64,000 bases of DNA, taken from positions 352,096-416,095 of the forward strand of contig NW_019091402.1 in NCBI RefSeq assembly GCF_001949145.1, given 5' to 3'. Source of the DNA: Acanthaster planci. Its lineage: Eukaryota; Echinodermata; Asteroidea; Valvatida; Acanthasteridae. The position numbers were made by a program, and so were the translations under genes. The notes beneath the pieces are model-generated. The model ran no database searches. It saw only the letters and a list, made by a program, of their open reading frames with translations, and had not been told where the DNA came from. How positions within the stretch are numbered: position 1 is the stretch's first letter; the number at the start of each line of letters is the position of its first letter. Shown here piece after piece: positions 47,861 through 60,322 of this stretch.

Positions 47861-49280
47861 AAAACCTGACGAAAACCTTGTTACTCAGTATGCAAAATTA
47901 ACACTTTTAGAGTTGAAACTATTGTGCCTTGTCTAGTTTTTCAAACCATATTTATGCTTTTGAAGATGACAGTAATTTTAAAGGCCTAAATGTGTATTTA
48001 TGTGGTTTTTGGACATTTTTATCTATTTTACCAAGTTAATGTCAATCTACAGTGTAAACTTCCTGTGATCCTTGTACCTGCTTAATCCCGCTGCAGTTAT
48101 TTTGGCTCGCCTGCTTCAAAATTTCTCCAAATTTTCGTCGTTGAAATTGAGGAAATTGAAACTCAAGACCTCAGACTCCATATTGTTCCCTGAACCTGTT
48201 TCGAAACTTGACTGTTAAATGAGATGGTACCGGACTATTTTTATTACTTGTATTTTGTTTTCGAAATGAGGCTTTAAATGTTAAGGTACCTTAAATCAAA
48301 AAATTGAAATTATTCATCAGATCACATGGGTGCTGATTGGTCTTGGAATTTCATATTTATTGTTTTCATTCCTACTCTCAAATGAAGAGTTTGCCTCGCT
48401 TTCAATTCAATATGGCCAATTAACGAATCAAGCTTATAATGTGATACCTGTTCAAGTTTCCAGCATTTTACCATTCCAATGTTTTTACTGCAATTGCGTT
48501 GCAATTTATAATCAAGATGTATACCTTTTTTGTCTATTTCTGAGGATGTGGGTCCGTTGTGTCTACGTTTAACTTAACAAGAAAGCCTTAATAACATACA
48601 TCCTAAAACTGTTGCTCGTGGTTTTTTTTTTTTTTTGCAATAAACAGTAAATATCTGCATTGTATTCTGTATTAACTCACCTCTCTCTCCGACACAGAAA
48701 TGTTAAGTTTGCCTTTTAAGTGCCACTGTCAAATTTACTACATCTAGTACAGCCAGAAATTTTAACAGGATTTTTGCCCGGAAATGAGCTGTTTTTGTTT
48801 ATTGTAACGATTTGAACATTCATATCTGGGTTGTATACCCTCAGTTACAGTCGAAGTCCAATTGTAGAATTCCAACTCTAGGGACTTTTTTGATATGATC
48901 CAAGTAGACAAAACCGTCAAATGCAAAGGATGAGAGTTACATTGGGAAGTACGGCTTAGAGTATGTTGTAAGAGCCAGAGTGATTTCCAGACCGATGATG
49001 CTCTTTTTACATTTTTGTCAGGTTAGCTCTCATTAAGGAATGGTTTGGAAATTGTGGTTTGCATGCAGAATCTAAAATTTCTCAAAACCAAGCTCCGGTG
49101 CTAGCTCGCAGGATGCCACTTTATTTAACATTATTCAACAGGACTGCAGATTTTTTTCATTCGTATCTTCACCATTTAGTATGCTGTTATTGTTGTTACT
49201 TTGTGATTTTTTATGTGTTGAGTGTCAGTTAAGTTAGCTCAAATGCACCCTGATATTTCAAAATCCATCGCGAGAGCATG

Positions 49281-49390
49281 TCAGATTTTGTAGGATTGAG
49301 GATGGTAGAAACTAACCACTGTTTACTTACAGAGGGTTTGATGCCTTGTTAAAGTACAGAGAAAGTGCTGTTGAAATTTTTTCAATGGTT
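49281..49390. repeat. Dispersed copy of the intron-5 repeat (downstream)
   Basis: CAGATTTTGTAGGATTGAGG, then CCACTGTTTACTTA and GGGTTTGATGCC, match the MAPK15 intron units. Confidence 0.6.
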
Positions 49391-49516
49391 CATGAAGATA
49401 GCTGGCCACAGCTAGAAATTGAAGGCAGTTTGGAATTCCCAGAGATAGGTTGGCTTGATTTGCCTGTATTCAGTGTTACAGTATTCAATGCGTCGGCAAA
49501 ACATCACATTCCAAGC

Positions 49517-49791
49517 GTTAACAAAGATCGCATTGCGTTGCATAGCCGCGCAAGATGGAGAACTCGACTAAAAGGTGTTATCATCTTGGCGCCATTCGAG
49601 TATGAACGTTAATGCATAGGCGCAGGCATACCAGGTGTGCGTGCCTGTCGCGGGCGGCGCCTGCGCCTGTTGCATTAACGTAGTGTGTTCCTACCCAATT
49701 GGCGCCCTTGCGATAACAACGTTTTACGCGTATTCAAGGTTAAGTTCTCCATCTTTCGCCACTTCGGCGCTATACGATCTTTCTTGTGAAC
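49517..49791. mobile_element. Large imperfect foldback element, CpG-rich
   Basis: Arms of about 110 bp: GTTAACAAAGATCG against CGATCTTTCTTGTGAAC, AGATGGAGAACT against AGTTCTCCATCT, TTGGCGCCA against TTGGCGCCC, and CGTTAATGCATAGGCGCAGGC against GCCTGCGCCTGTTGCATTAACG near the centre. It is much richer in CpG than its neighbours. Single copy in this window. Confidence 0.65.
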
Positions 49792-51132
49792 ACTAAAGAT
49801 TGTGTACAAACTGTGTAGATACCTGTGTACGTTTAAAGTATGTAAAGATTCGCTGGAGATTTGTCAGTTTTGTAAACAGAGAACCGAGTCGAGTAAAGAA
49901 ATAAGTTATTGTTGTCAATGAAATGGATTTAAGATTGTTCATTTGTTCCTGAAGTCGAATGGGGAAAAGGCCGACGTTTGGTAAAACTCCGAAGTTCCAG
50001 GATTTCAGGAATGTGTGCGCATGCGCAAGTGGCTTCAAGCGCGAAACTGACCGATGAGTGTTGTGAAGCGTGGCCACAACAGCCGGCGTCGTGCAACCGT
50101 CGAATCAAATTATGTCCGTTAAGTGTTGGTTCTAGTTCTAAAGTTTATTCAAATAAAGTGGCATAAACGTCAGTCCAGCACACACACACTCCAGCAGATG
50201 ACGCGAACTACCTACTTTCGCCCAAATTGTTCGTCCAAGAAGAAATGGACTTTATTGTAACAGGCGAGGCCTGAATGGTGCCCTGTTCTATGGCTTACTG
50301 CATTTTCAGAACTGTGCGTGTGACTGATTGGGACCAACGAAATTAGCAGCCCGACATCTTGCACTCGTCATTCAGGTAGGTCACTCGGTAATCCTTTCTT
50401 GAAACAGTGTAGTTGCCAGTGTGCCCACCATTTAACGTGGTGACCACTGGAACACGTGCACCTAATTTCTTTTTCTTATTTTAGAGTACAGATCAGTACA
50501 GCAGTATTGTTTTCAGATATTTTGCGCGGAATGCATTCAGCGAGCTGGCCCAAACTTAGTTTCGGCAAACAGCCCCCTCTATTGGCAGTTGGAGGGAAAG
50601 GAAGTTTGCCTTGTTTCATGTATTCACTTACATGTACATGTACATTGTTAATTTAAGTTTGCCTGGTAGCGAATAGTGTCCAGGACTTACCACTCATAAG
50701 TCTTAGTTCATAGTTTTCATATAAAGACTACACACGATTTTTAGTGGCAGGCCAAACTGTCCGAATTTTGGCTATGGTTGGTCGATTTGCCCCAACGTAG
50801 TGTAGACTGCTGTGCACTTTAGCCTTAATCATGTGTAGCGTATAGCCACGAGGCAGACTCACCAATTGTGGATTTTTTTTTAACCTGGGCTGAAATTGGA
50901 CTGAGTACTGACAGATGTGCTGTCTTGTAATATGCAGCAATGCATGCGAGATCAGTATAGTGCAGTAGCATAGAAAAATAATGCGTAATCAAGAAATAAA
51001 GTATGATAGATGCATCTACCATGTATAGCCAATGCCAGTGATGGACTGGAGATCGCAGGATGTCAGTCTTTGCATTTAAGGCTGTGATTGAAATTTGTAA
51101 GGATATCGATGGATCCAGGTTTCGCTAATACC

Positions 51133-51298
51133 AGCCATTCACAATAGTGCACCTCAAAGAGTTTGCAAAGCGCTGACCAATCACAGTGTGTGAAACATCT
51201 GTCGACCCTTTCCAAATGCACATTGGGTCGACAGATTTCATGCACTGTGATTGGTCAACACGTTGCAAACTCTTGAAGGCGCACTATTGTGAATGGCC
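51133..51298. mobile_element. Foldback (palindromic) element, copy 2
   Basis: About 166 bp. GCCATTCACAATAGTGC pairs with GCACTATTGTGAATGGC; the core CTGTCGACCCTTTCC...GGGTCGACAG is shared with copy 1. No coding capacity; a MITE-like hairpin element. Confidence 0.82.
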
Positions 51299-54200
51299 CG
51301 TACTGGCTTCGGGGTTCAGCTGTCAAAAGTGGGTTTTACCCGGCACTTGTTTGACTGGTTCCCCCCCTGGCCCCTATTTTACCCCTTATTTTCGTTTTTT
51401 GAATGCCAAAGGCAGGGACCACGGCAAGAGGAGCCTAGGAGGTTAGCCCTGATCCAGCCAAGGCCCTGTAGGCATAGATCCACCAGTGGTTAAGAGGGGA
51501 CGATGTCTGCAGTAAAATAAGGCGAATTCAGAGTGTGAACAGTCTTACAACCCAACCAATCATCACATTAAGTTAACTGATCCAGTACTGAGCCACATAA
51601 GCCAAATTATATGGCACAGGCTAGTCCCAAAGTTCAGAACCGTTTTTAGGGGTTATTCGAGCCTCTCAGTGGAGTTCAGCTCATCTACGCCGTAAACTGC
51701 ATCACCGATTTCCTTATTGAATTATCATTACGCGAAATAAGAGATACGTCTTGGATTTATTTGAAGGAAGAACGGGCGGGCTGGAAGTCGGCTCAATGGC
51801 GTCCTGGTATGGTGTCCCTTTCAAAGGTCAATTTGGCCGGCTGACCCCTGATTGGAAAGGTCACTATCTCTGACTAAATTTGATACATGATATTCCGGTA
51901 TCGTTGGCATTTAATGCTGAGTAATTACTAGGGAGGTTTGATGTCCATGAGATTCCCAGGGCGACATGATGTTGCGGACCAGCAGGCGCACTGGCATATA
52001 TATGTCACTCAGACCTGACTTCATGGTCTAAGTTGTGGTCTATACTAGGAAATTGTCCTTAGGAAACCAAAGTGAAAAAAAAAAACTTAGGCTGAACTGA
52101 AAGGAAATCGACGGCAAAACTAAATGTGAAAAGAGCCTTAGGCACAAGGAAATGGGGAAACTGTGGAACACAAGATATCTACCTGCACCGCCTGCAGAGG
52201 TAAGGTTTATTGCAGGGGTACCCATTTCTGGAGAGGACCACTTAATAGATTAAGGTCATACATGTATTTTAATTCAGTCTCCAAGTTCCGAGCAAGGACA
52301 GGTGGAACCGGGATGCCGCACACTTCTGGAGTTCCACTTAAGTTGACTCGGAAGTAAGACAGCCAATTTGCTATTCAGCCAGAAAGACAGTCGGCGCAAG
52401 CTATTCAGCCAGATAGCTTACACCAGCTAGGCAAGATATGGGACGGAGGGGTACCCCCCTTACCTGTCCAATCCCTGTACACACTGTAGACTATTGTTAC
52501 CTGACACATCCCCCCAAGAAGTCGGTAAAGAATTCCTGAGATTCCGATCAAACAAAAACAAAGACGGGGGGGGTTCTCTCCGTCCCATATCTGGCTTCAA
52601 ATGAGATAGCTGTAAATTCAAAACAACTGATGACGAGCTTGTTTGGGGGTGGTGCTGACTGGCGCCTTCAAGCAACCACTGTATTGTCCAACACTCTAAA
52701 AAGGATCAGTCAAATAAAACTAGAATTCAGTAAAATTTGACTAGCTCTTCAAGGTCAGCTGGGTGCAACTGGAAATTGGTCAACCTGACAAGATTTTTTC
52801 AGTCAGTTCATTGATTTTTCAAAAGGCATCGAATAGGAATCTTGTAAGAAAGCATGATTTGCCAAGAAAATCATTCGCCATTTTGACTAGTTTAAAGAGT
52901 GAATGGGAAACCAGCTCTTAGTGGAACGCGAGAAAATGTCAACAGACTGTATTCTTGTGTTGGCCATCTTGAATTGAAAGCAAGCTTTAACTTTTCATTT
53001 TCAGAACTAGAGAACACAAATAACAGCAACAAAACAAACGTTTGTTAAAATTAATGCCAGTGTCATTTTAGAATTTGTGATAAATTGTATCTGAAGGTTT
53101 TAAGCCACTTAAAAAAACCATGAAAGTTGGGCGTGGTTCACAAATAGTCTGCCCCCAACCCATTTAACAGATTACATTGAATACGATAGGTTCAGGGAAC
53201 ACAATCGAAATGGCTTCCCCGCGAAGAAGGTCTACTCTCAAACGAGGATTTCAATATTTAGAATATTACCTCTTTAAAGCTATTAAAAAAAATAATAATA
53301 AATCCGATGTGCTTCCGACTGTTGTTAAACATAGGATATATTTAGGTATTGAACCTTGAAGTTGACAAGGAACATTAAGCTATGTACTTGTTTTTCTGGA
53401 GTTTTACAAGGATGTGATTACGATTGTTTTCTGAAAAACAATGTTACAGTTTGCACGCAACCAAAGTTATTTAAATTATTCCGAGAGAAAGATTCCTCCT
53501 TTTCCTTTGGAAAACCTCCAAAACTGTCACTGGCGCAGTGAGGAAATCCAAAAATAAACACGACCGGTGCATTGGTATTTTTTCGAGCGAGTTCCGACGG
53601 TGAAGCGTAGTCGAATGTTTCCGAAACCCTGCACTCCCCGATGGTTGAACTATTGGGCTCCCCCAACAAACAGACACAGGGTTAATGCGACGAGGAATGC
53701 CAAGTATGCGGAAAATTCCCCGCGGATTCTGACGATTTCTCGGCTTGCGTTCGCTCGATTGACGACAAAACTTTTGACGCAATGCTATCGGGCGGGGCGT
53801 CTGATGAATTTACAGCCATCCTCTCGCCGGTTTTCCTTTTTTATACGAGGTGTTTAAACGCGTCTGTGGAAAACAAAAAGTTGCATCGATCGTGCATGCA
53901 GGAAAAAAAAAACTTTTGGACAGATCTGATGATCGTCCTCTTCTGCCGAAGACAGGCATAACAGGTGATGACCCTTCCGTGAAACTGCGATAGTTACCAC
54001 AAAATTCCAAAGATAATAACTTGGATCAGTCAGTAATATCCAATTAAATACTATAACTGATATCTTCATTTAATCATTACCTAACAGGCATTTAGGCAGA
54101 AACATAAATTATGCAGTGTTTGAGCATCGGGGTTTCTACTGAGTGTCGTTTTAGTGGACTTGCAAATGAAATATGTCTTCACGTTAATTTTGTGGTAGGT

Positions 54201-55982
54201 TTCGAGTTCGGGGGAAAATTGTCATCAAACTGTATCATCGGTGTTGTTTTGGTGATAGGCGATATATGGTGCAACATCAGCCTCGGGTCAAAATGATAAC
54301 TTTAACTGCAGACTTCCATCAAGTTCGGCTGAAAACACTTCCCTTATCGAATTGAAACTCATCGCTACCCAGTGGTGAACGAAACGGATATCAGTGTTCG
54401 ACTGCAGACGCTTGCGGTCGGCACGCAATAAATAACCGATGTTTTGTTCGTGTGTGTGTGTCTATTTTGACTTGTGCACGCCAGTTATCCCAGCACGAGA
54501 GGTGCGTGTCTCCAAGAGCATTTTGTGCGCACAACATCCGGGCGCCGAGGCAGGCCTGGCACAAATCCGACATTCTCCGCATGGTCGGCTGGGATGGGGG
54601 TCTTACCACAGAGAGAGGAAGAGAAATACCTCTGACAGATTGTTAGGAGAAAGAAAACCAGTCATGAAAACAAACACAGAGCAAGTTGAAACCTGGCTAG
54701 GGAATATCCAGCCAATACCTGCCATCTTTGCTCGAGGGCAATGCATAGTTGTGGCCGAATCCTCTTTTAACGCATCCAACGATTACGCAGGGGAATGAAG
54801 AGCGACTTCACGCCTAAAAGCAAGAAGATACTATGAGTTTAATATAAGCATTTGTACTTTTGATATTAGATAGGAAGGCGAAGGGTTTGATATGCTGAAA
54901 ATGAATAAGTGCTCGCAAAAATCTGGCTTTTTTTCTGACGCGTTTGAGTTGGGCATACCTGTATGGACATGAGAAAAAAAGAGGTCCACACGATTTGCGC
55001 ACTCGCTGAAGAACAATTTCAAAGGCATTTTAGGCTTGGGGTTATCTGCTACCAAATGCAGGACAGTCAAGTAAATTCTTCAGAAAAATCCTGCGTAAAC
55101 ATTAAGTTTGTTCGCAATGGGAGAAAGATAGAGTGTTTTTTCCCGATTTTTTACCTACTAGCAAAGTGTGTTTTAAGTGGTGCTTACCAAAGGTAAAGCC
55201 GTTTTTCGGTAGAGTTCTGTGCACATCAGTAGTCTAAGTACTTTTGATATTAATGACACTTATGAAACACTTTGCTATGGGAAGACGTCATGTTTGTTGA
55301 TGTTTGATACCCACTATAGGTCACGTGATTTGGTAGGCGCAGTCGGTCTGTTGTCGTGGGATTATTAGTAGAAGATTCAGGCATCGACCTGGACAATCTT
55401 CAAAGTTAAAAAGGAGGCAAAACTTTCATTGCAACGGCATTTTGTAAAGAGCAGGATTAAGGAGCAATCTGTATTATGTCATTCTGAAACAGACGATTAA
55501 TCTTCTCTAAACGAGCTGAAAATATCAGTGTTCTTTGTATGATTTTGAAATAATCGTTAAGTTGTATTCTTTAATCATAGACAGTAGGCCAAGTAAGGTG
55601 GAAGCTGAGATGTAGTGTAATTTGACAACCAGAATAAGAAGCCATTACTGCGGCGGCACAACGCTCGTGGACAGGTGGTACGCGCGCGTTTCATGCCTCT
55701 TGGGCCAGTAAAGTGTCGTGTTTTGCCAAATGCACGCGCCCGTCAAGCCGAAGAATCACGTTGCCACCGCAGTTATGACGTCTAATTGGATTAGTCTGCA
55801 AGCTTGGTCCTATTCAGTGGTTTACTCGTGATAAGGACTCCAACTTCCATCACCCTCATCACTAAAAGGATTCAGATTTGTGACTGACTTTTGTCATCCC
55901 GGGTTCTGTGAAATTATAACTTGATTTTTCTCAACATGGTGTGAGAATACATTTTTGACTCCAACAGTTTTTGCCGTTGCAG
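51299..55982. other. Spacer, CpG-richer from about 53 kb
   Basis: No family-level coding match. CpG-bearing stretches at 53.5-53.9 and 54.3-54.6 kb carry short open frames on both strands without good paired splice sites. ACATGT clusters are scarce here compared with the left of the window. Confidence 0.35.
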
Positions 55983-56064
55983 CTACAGATTTTGCGCAGG
56001 AATTTTCTTTGGAAGACTTGGAGATCAACACACCATTACAAACTGAAGACAGGCGCTTAAAGAG
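55983..56064 (+). CDS. Candidate 82-nt exon, unrecognised
   Basis: Acceptor TTTTTGCCGTTGCAG, one open frame of 26 codons (TDFAQEFSLEDLEINTPLQT then EDRRLKR), donor AAAGAG|GTAAGA. Phase needs one base from the previous exon and leaves two. Acidic then basic peptide, no known domain. Joined to the 33-nt candidate at 58479 it continues as RSPNKLQRRKYG. Confidence 0.33.
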
Positions 56065-56921
56065 GTAAGAAAACGTGAACTTTACTTGATTTTCATTGCA
56101 TCAGCACCAGTAAATAAGCAAGACTGTTCAAAAGGGCAATGGAGATTCATATAAATTAGGGAATATTGCCACTTTTAAAACCCAATACGTAAATATGATG
56201 CATGACTATTGAGATCACGTCTCCCCCCAAAAAGGGTGCTTGGGGTTAGGCGTAGGCGTCCAAACCTGTAGCCAAAAAAATGGAACTGTGGTTTCTTTGA
56301 AAGGAGTTGCCCACCCGTTCTGGCCTGCTTTAATCGGGACAGAAGGTTGGCAGGAGTTTGCTATTTGCAACCCAGAATCGAAACTCGTCGGCACAGCCGC
56401 TTGGGCCAGGGGGCATTGCAGATTGGGCGCATGTTGTCAGGTCTAGACGGGGATCAGAAATGCGCTGTTTGGAGCAACCTTCCCGCCTCCCCGCCCATTA
56501 TCACAGTGGGGACCTGTCCAGAACATTCTTCTCCGGCGAAATGAATTTTCTGGTTGTTTTGTCTCATGCTGACCCGCATAGCATTGGTGCAAAAGAGACG
56601 ATTCGATAACGAACGGTGACATTTTAGTGATATTTGGAACTTGGAATTCTTGTAAATATTTTGTTCAAACGCTTGTGCTTCTGGAATAGAGTGGTTTATA
56701 AACTGGAAATGACGGAAAGAAACAATAAAATGAAGTGAAGACAGATAACGAAAGGTTGGGGATGATAAAGAGTTTTGAAAAAGATAATGAGTTTGAAGAA
56801 CATTGTTAGGGATATATTACCTGATATATTTTTATCGTGAGTTGTTGAAATATTGCACAGACTTTGCAATACAATAAGATTTTTTGAATTGGTATGAACG
56901 TTATATTTAGTTTGATTTAAG

Positions 56922-57152
56922 AGGAAAGGAACACGGCCCAAACACTTATTGCTGGCTCCGGGGACACAAGTAACTGAGAGATTTCCTATTGATTTGGATA
57001 GGAAAAGGTTCCATCGGTCCTCTGTGTGCGAGCCGGTCGTGGTTGCGGCGACGCACGGGTACACGCGCGAGGACCAATTTCCCCCTCGGCGTTGGTCATG
57101 TAGCGATGGTGTCTACACGCCCTGTGGAGCCAATCTACCCTTACACCTGCAA
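56922..57152 (+). CDS. Candidate 231-nt open segment, unrecognised
   Basis: Acceptor-like TTATATTTAGTTTGATTTAAG, 77 open codons (CpG-rich, includes WSCSDGVYTPCGANLPLHLQ), then CAA|GTAATG. Phase 0 to 0, not compatible with the exon at 55983. The minus strand is also open across part of it, so coding sense is unsure. Confidence 0.2.
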
Positions 57153-57304
57153 GTAATGCCATATCGCCGGTTATGCAAAGGAATTATAACTCCATTATGA
57201 GTTCCACCTCAGTGGCATAAATTTAACGACTTTTGACAGAATGAAATGACAAGCAGATGTGAGACAAAAGAATGAAAAAGGACTAGCTTGATGTCCAATA
57301 GAAT

Positions 57305-57405
57305 TAAGATCGCACAAAGAAACAAACAAAACCAAAAACAAACACAAAATAAGCAAAATCTAAAAAAAGAAACAAAAACAAGCAAAGGGAAAGACAAGCA
57401 ACCAA
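57305..57405. repeat. A-rich AAACA low-complexity tract
   Basis: AAACAAACAAAACC-type sequence over about 100 bp. Confidence 0.8.
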
Positions 57406-58478
57406 ATTCAGAATTCGTACAATGTGTACTCTCGAAACTGATCTGTGGTCCAAGTATGAGATGAGGACGAAGGACTGTAGTCTATCAGCATAAGGACAAA
57501 CAGGTGCCTTGTTTATTCTTTCCATCCCTAAACCTTAGCTTGGTATGCCAGCCTTGGCATGGTGTCCGTGAACGTTGATCTCAGGCATATTTGAAGTTAC
57601 TTCAAAAGGGAGCCAGGGAAGGTATTTGACGGTGTTTTCGTACAGAGGGTCAGTTATGCGTTGATATTGGTGTACCTGCGCGTCTGTGTTTATGCAGCAC
57701 CTATGGTTCGTGCATTGTTACCTCACGTTATGTCAATCTGGTAATTGGTACAGAAACATTGGGATGCGAGCGACTGTCACAATTCCGCCCGGCTATTTTT
57801 GTAGCCTCGTTTCCAGACTAATATTACAGCTCGTTGTGTTCGACTTTATATGCACCAGCGTATGTGCGGAGGGGATTTTATTTGAATTTCGTAAAATGTG
57901 TACGAAGTGAAACAAATCCCAGCCCCAATTAGAACAGCATTTTTGATCTCTTGTGTCGTCAATGTTAAGAAAAGATTTGTCTAATGAATTTGAAGTGGCT
58001 TTGTCATATATATCAGTTTTGAAAGAGGTCCAGCTCGTAGCCATTTAAACCTGGAAGTGGAACCTGCACCATGTTAATACGTGTTAATGAAAAAATGTGT
58101 TTAGTACTTCCTCAGAAAAAAAAAAGAAATCGATCTTCAACCGCAACTGCCGACCTGAAAGTTTCCCACGCCCACGGTTACCCACCGACTCCCGGACAAA
58201 CTAGATTGGTATAATTAACCAAGCACCCATCCACTCCAGAAACCCAGACGAGGGTATCTGCGGTCGAAAATTGCGCGAAAACAGTACTGAAAGACACCAT
58301 GATGACTCGTTGACTCATGCGAGATTCCTCAGCATTGTATCAGCAATTATGCGTGTTTATTCTCTGTACGCGCACCTCAGACGTTTCTCGAGGATCAGTT
58401 GCAAATACTAAACCGCAATTCAGACTGTCTGATTGTTAATTATGCCATTGCTCCTTGTTCTCCTCTTTCTGTCAAAAG

Positions 58479-58511
58479 GTCACCAAACAAGCTACAAAGA
58501 AGAAAATACGG
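58479..58511 (+). CDS. Candidate 33-nt micro-exon, unrecognised
   Basis: A strong pyrimidine tract (CTCCTTGTTCTCCTCTTTCT) and CAAAAG, 33 nt, then TACGG|GTAAAA. In the phase left by 55983-56064 it reads RSPNKLQRRKYG. I found no in-phase continuation, so the call is weak. Confidence 0.2.
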
Positions 58512-58874
58512 GTAAAAAAAAACAGTTTTTCAACATTTTTTCGTATGTTTTATGCAAGTGCCTTCTGATTTATCACCGATTGTCTGTATGCGACTGCCTT
58601 CCAATTTATTGCTGAAATCGTGCCTCTTTTGTGTCTCTCTGCATCCTCTCTTTGCCTTCCACTGTCGTGGGTTCACTTCAGAGCCTTCAGATTCGTTTAG
58701 AACTCCCTTTGACTTGATAACTGACTAGAACTTTACGATATCACATCGCGAACAATTTCAGCTTCAAATGTACTCTAGAGTGCGGCATACAAAACAACTA
58801 TAAGCCTACAATCCTGGCTAATGTGGCATCAGCTGCGTATTGCTTTCATTTACGTGATAAATATGTAAAAAGCT

Positions 58875-59157
58875 GGGGCCAATTTCATAGAGCTGCTTAA
58901 GCACAAATTTGCTTAAGCGTGAAAAACCTTGCTTAACAAACAAACTTTTGTCACCAGCTAAAACTGCTTAACAAACAAACTTTTGTCACCAGCTAAAACT
59001 CTATCTGATTTTCATGCTAACCAAAAGACAGGTGTAAATATGATCCAAAAAACAATATACATCACATGGAGTTTTGGCTGGTTACCTGATTTTTTAGGCA
59101 AAGTTGTCTCGCAATTAAGCAAAATTTGTGCTTAAGCAGCTCTATGAAATTGGCCCC
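58875..59157. mobile_element. MITE with terminal inverted repeats, copy 2
   Basis: About 283 bp, same orientation as copy 1. The ends GGGGCCAATTTCATAGAGCT and AGCTCTATGAAATTGGCCCC are perfect inverted repeats that extend into TTAAGCACAAA. It contains a 35-bp tandem duplication (58930-58964 and 58965-58999) lacking in copy 1. It is a non-autonomous DNA element, and I recall the family from echinoderm-type genomes. Confidence 0.88.
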
Positions 59158-59518
59158 TGCAGATTTACACCCGTGAAATTGCTGTTTCAAATATATCAAA
59201 ATAAGTCTATGGCGTAAAGACTTACGAAAATTTCCATCTTAAAATTCCAACTTACAGTTGTATAAGTTGTTGAAACTAAAGGTGTTTCTTGTTGTTATGA
59301 ACTGTATTTTCATCTATCTCATTAATTTGTAAAAGGAACTAAACAACAATCGGGCAAGCTGGAGCAGAAAGACTCGATCCGAACGGACACGCATCATGCG
59401 TTGCAAATCTTGGATGCAACCGAGCAAACGTAGATGAGAGACTTCGATAAAGCCGAATCAGATCAACCCAAATCGAGGCACAATTTTGTTTCTGTCTCTC
59501 TCTTTCCCGACTGCCAAG

Positions 59519-59702
59519 GATCACCGCAGGTTCGAGAACCCGTTCCACCTATAACACAATTCCCCCAAATGTCGGCTGGAATGTCACCTCTATTTGATCA
59601 CCTGTTGCCCCAGTTGGAGAAATCAACGGCAGGTTCCAGTTCCCATATCGATTGTTTGACGTCAGCATTGCCCCCAACAAATAGAATTACATTTTCCTTG
59701 TG
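59519..59702 (+). CDS. Candidate 184-nt exon, unrecognised
   Basis: Acceptor CTCTCTCTTTCCCGACTGCCAAG, 60 open codons (starts SPQVREPVPPITQFPQMSAG, then MSPLFDHLLPQLEK), donor TTGTG|GTAAGACG. Ser/Pro-rich. Phase 1 in, 2 out. The minus strand is open over part of it. No family recognised. Confidence 0.25.
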
Positions 59703-60322
59703 GTAAGACGTGAAAGCGCGCACAGATTTCTACCATTTCATGATCTGATGTCGTTTTCCCCCAAATGAATTTATCAATGTTATTCCCATCTGAGGTTTAA
59801 GAAATTCTTCAGTATCAGATATCTTAAAAATGTATTTTGAGATATTAGGTTGTTTCGACCACTAAGAATCTGGAACAGTGACATAACTGACAAAAAGGCA
59901 AGCATAAAAACGCTTACGGTAAGTGGAATATTGCTAGGATGGCTTCAGCAATACAGTAAGAAAAAATTATGTGTTGCAAGCTGAAAATCTTTATTTTGAG
60001 GGAAGATTTGGAACCGAAAATGATAGATTCGTGTACCAGAAGAACGAGTGTGCGATGTGTTAAGGTGAATTAAACTGGTAAGATTGAATTTAATTGAGTA
60101 CAAGCGTACAAAGAAAAAAATACCACAAGGAAAATGGCAACTGTCTTTCAATAAAAGTTCTTTAAAGGCAAGTTGCTATTTCTTAGGCTCTACGGAATTC
60201 CAACTCTGGGGACCAGTGCATGATGCAGCCCCGATATTACAGCTAGCTGCCAGAGTAATTTGGCCCGATTTCGACTCGACAGGGCTCCTGGCTCGGCGTA
60301 TGGGAAGCTGACGGCAGCTCAC

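Larger units (their letters stand above)
47464..49280 (+). other. MAPK15 3' UTR and downstream spacer
   Basis: AT-rich sequence with no credible coding exon. It holds the AATAAA signals and a T14 run before a CAATAAACAG at about 48639. No gene start is visible. Confidence 0.5.

Noticed and set aside
49346-49612. 88-codon + strand open frame downstream of MAPK15
   Set aside because: Runs into the foldback element at 49517 and has no family features.
56696-57064. 122-codon minus-strand open frame
   Set aside because: AT-rich second half with poly-Phe/Leu typical of chance; the + strand reading has better splice sites.
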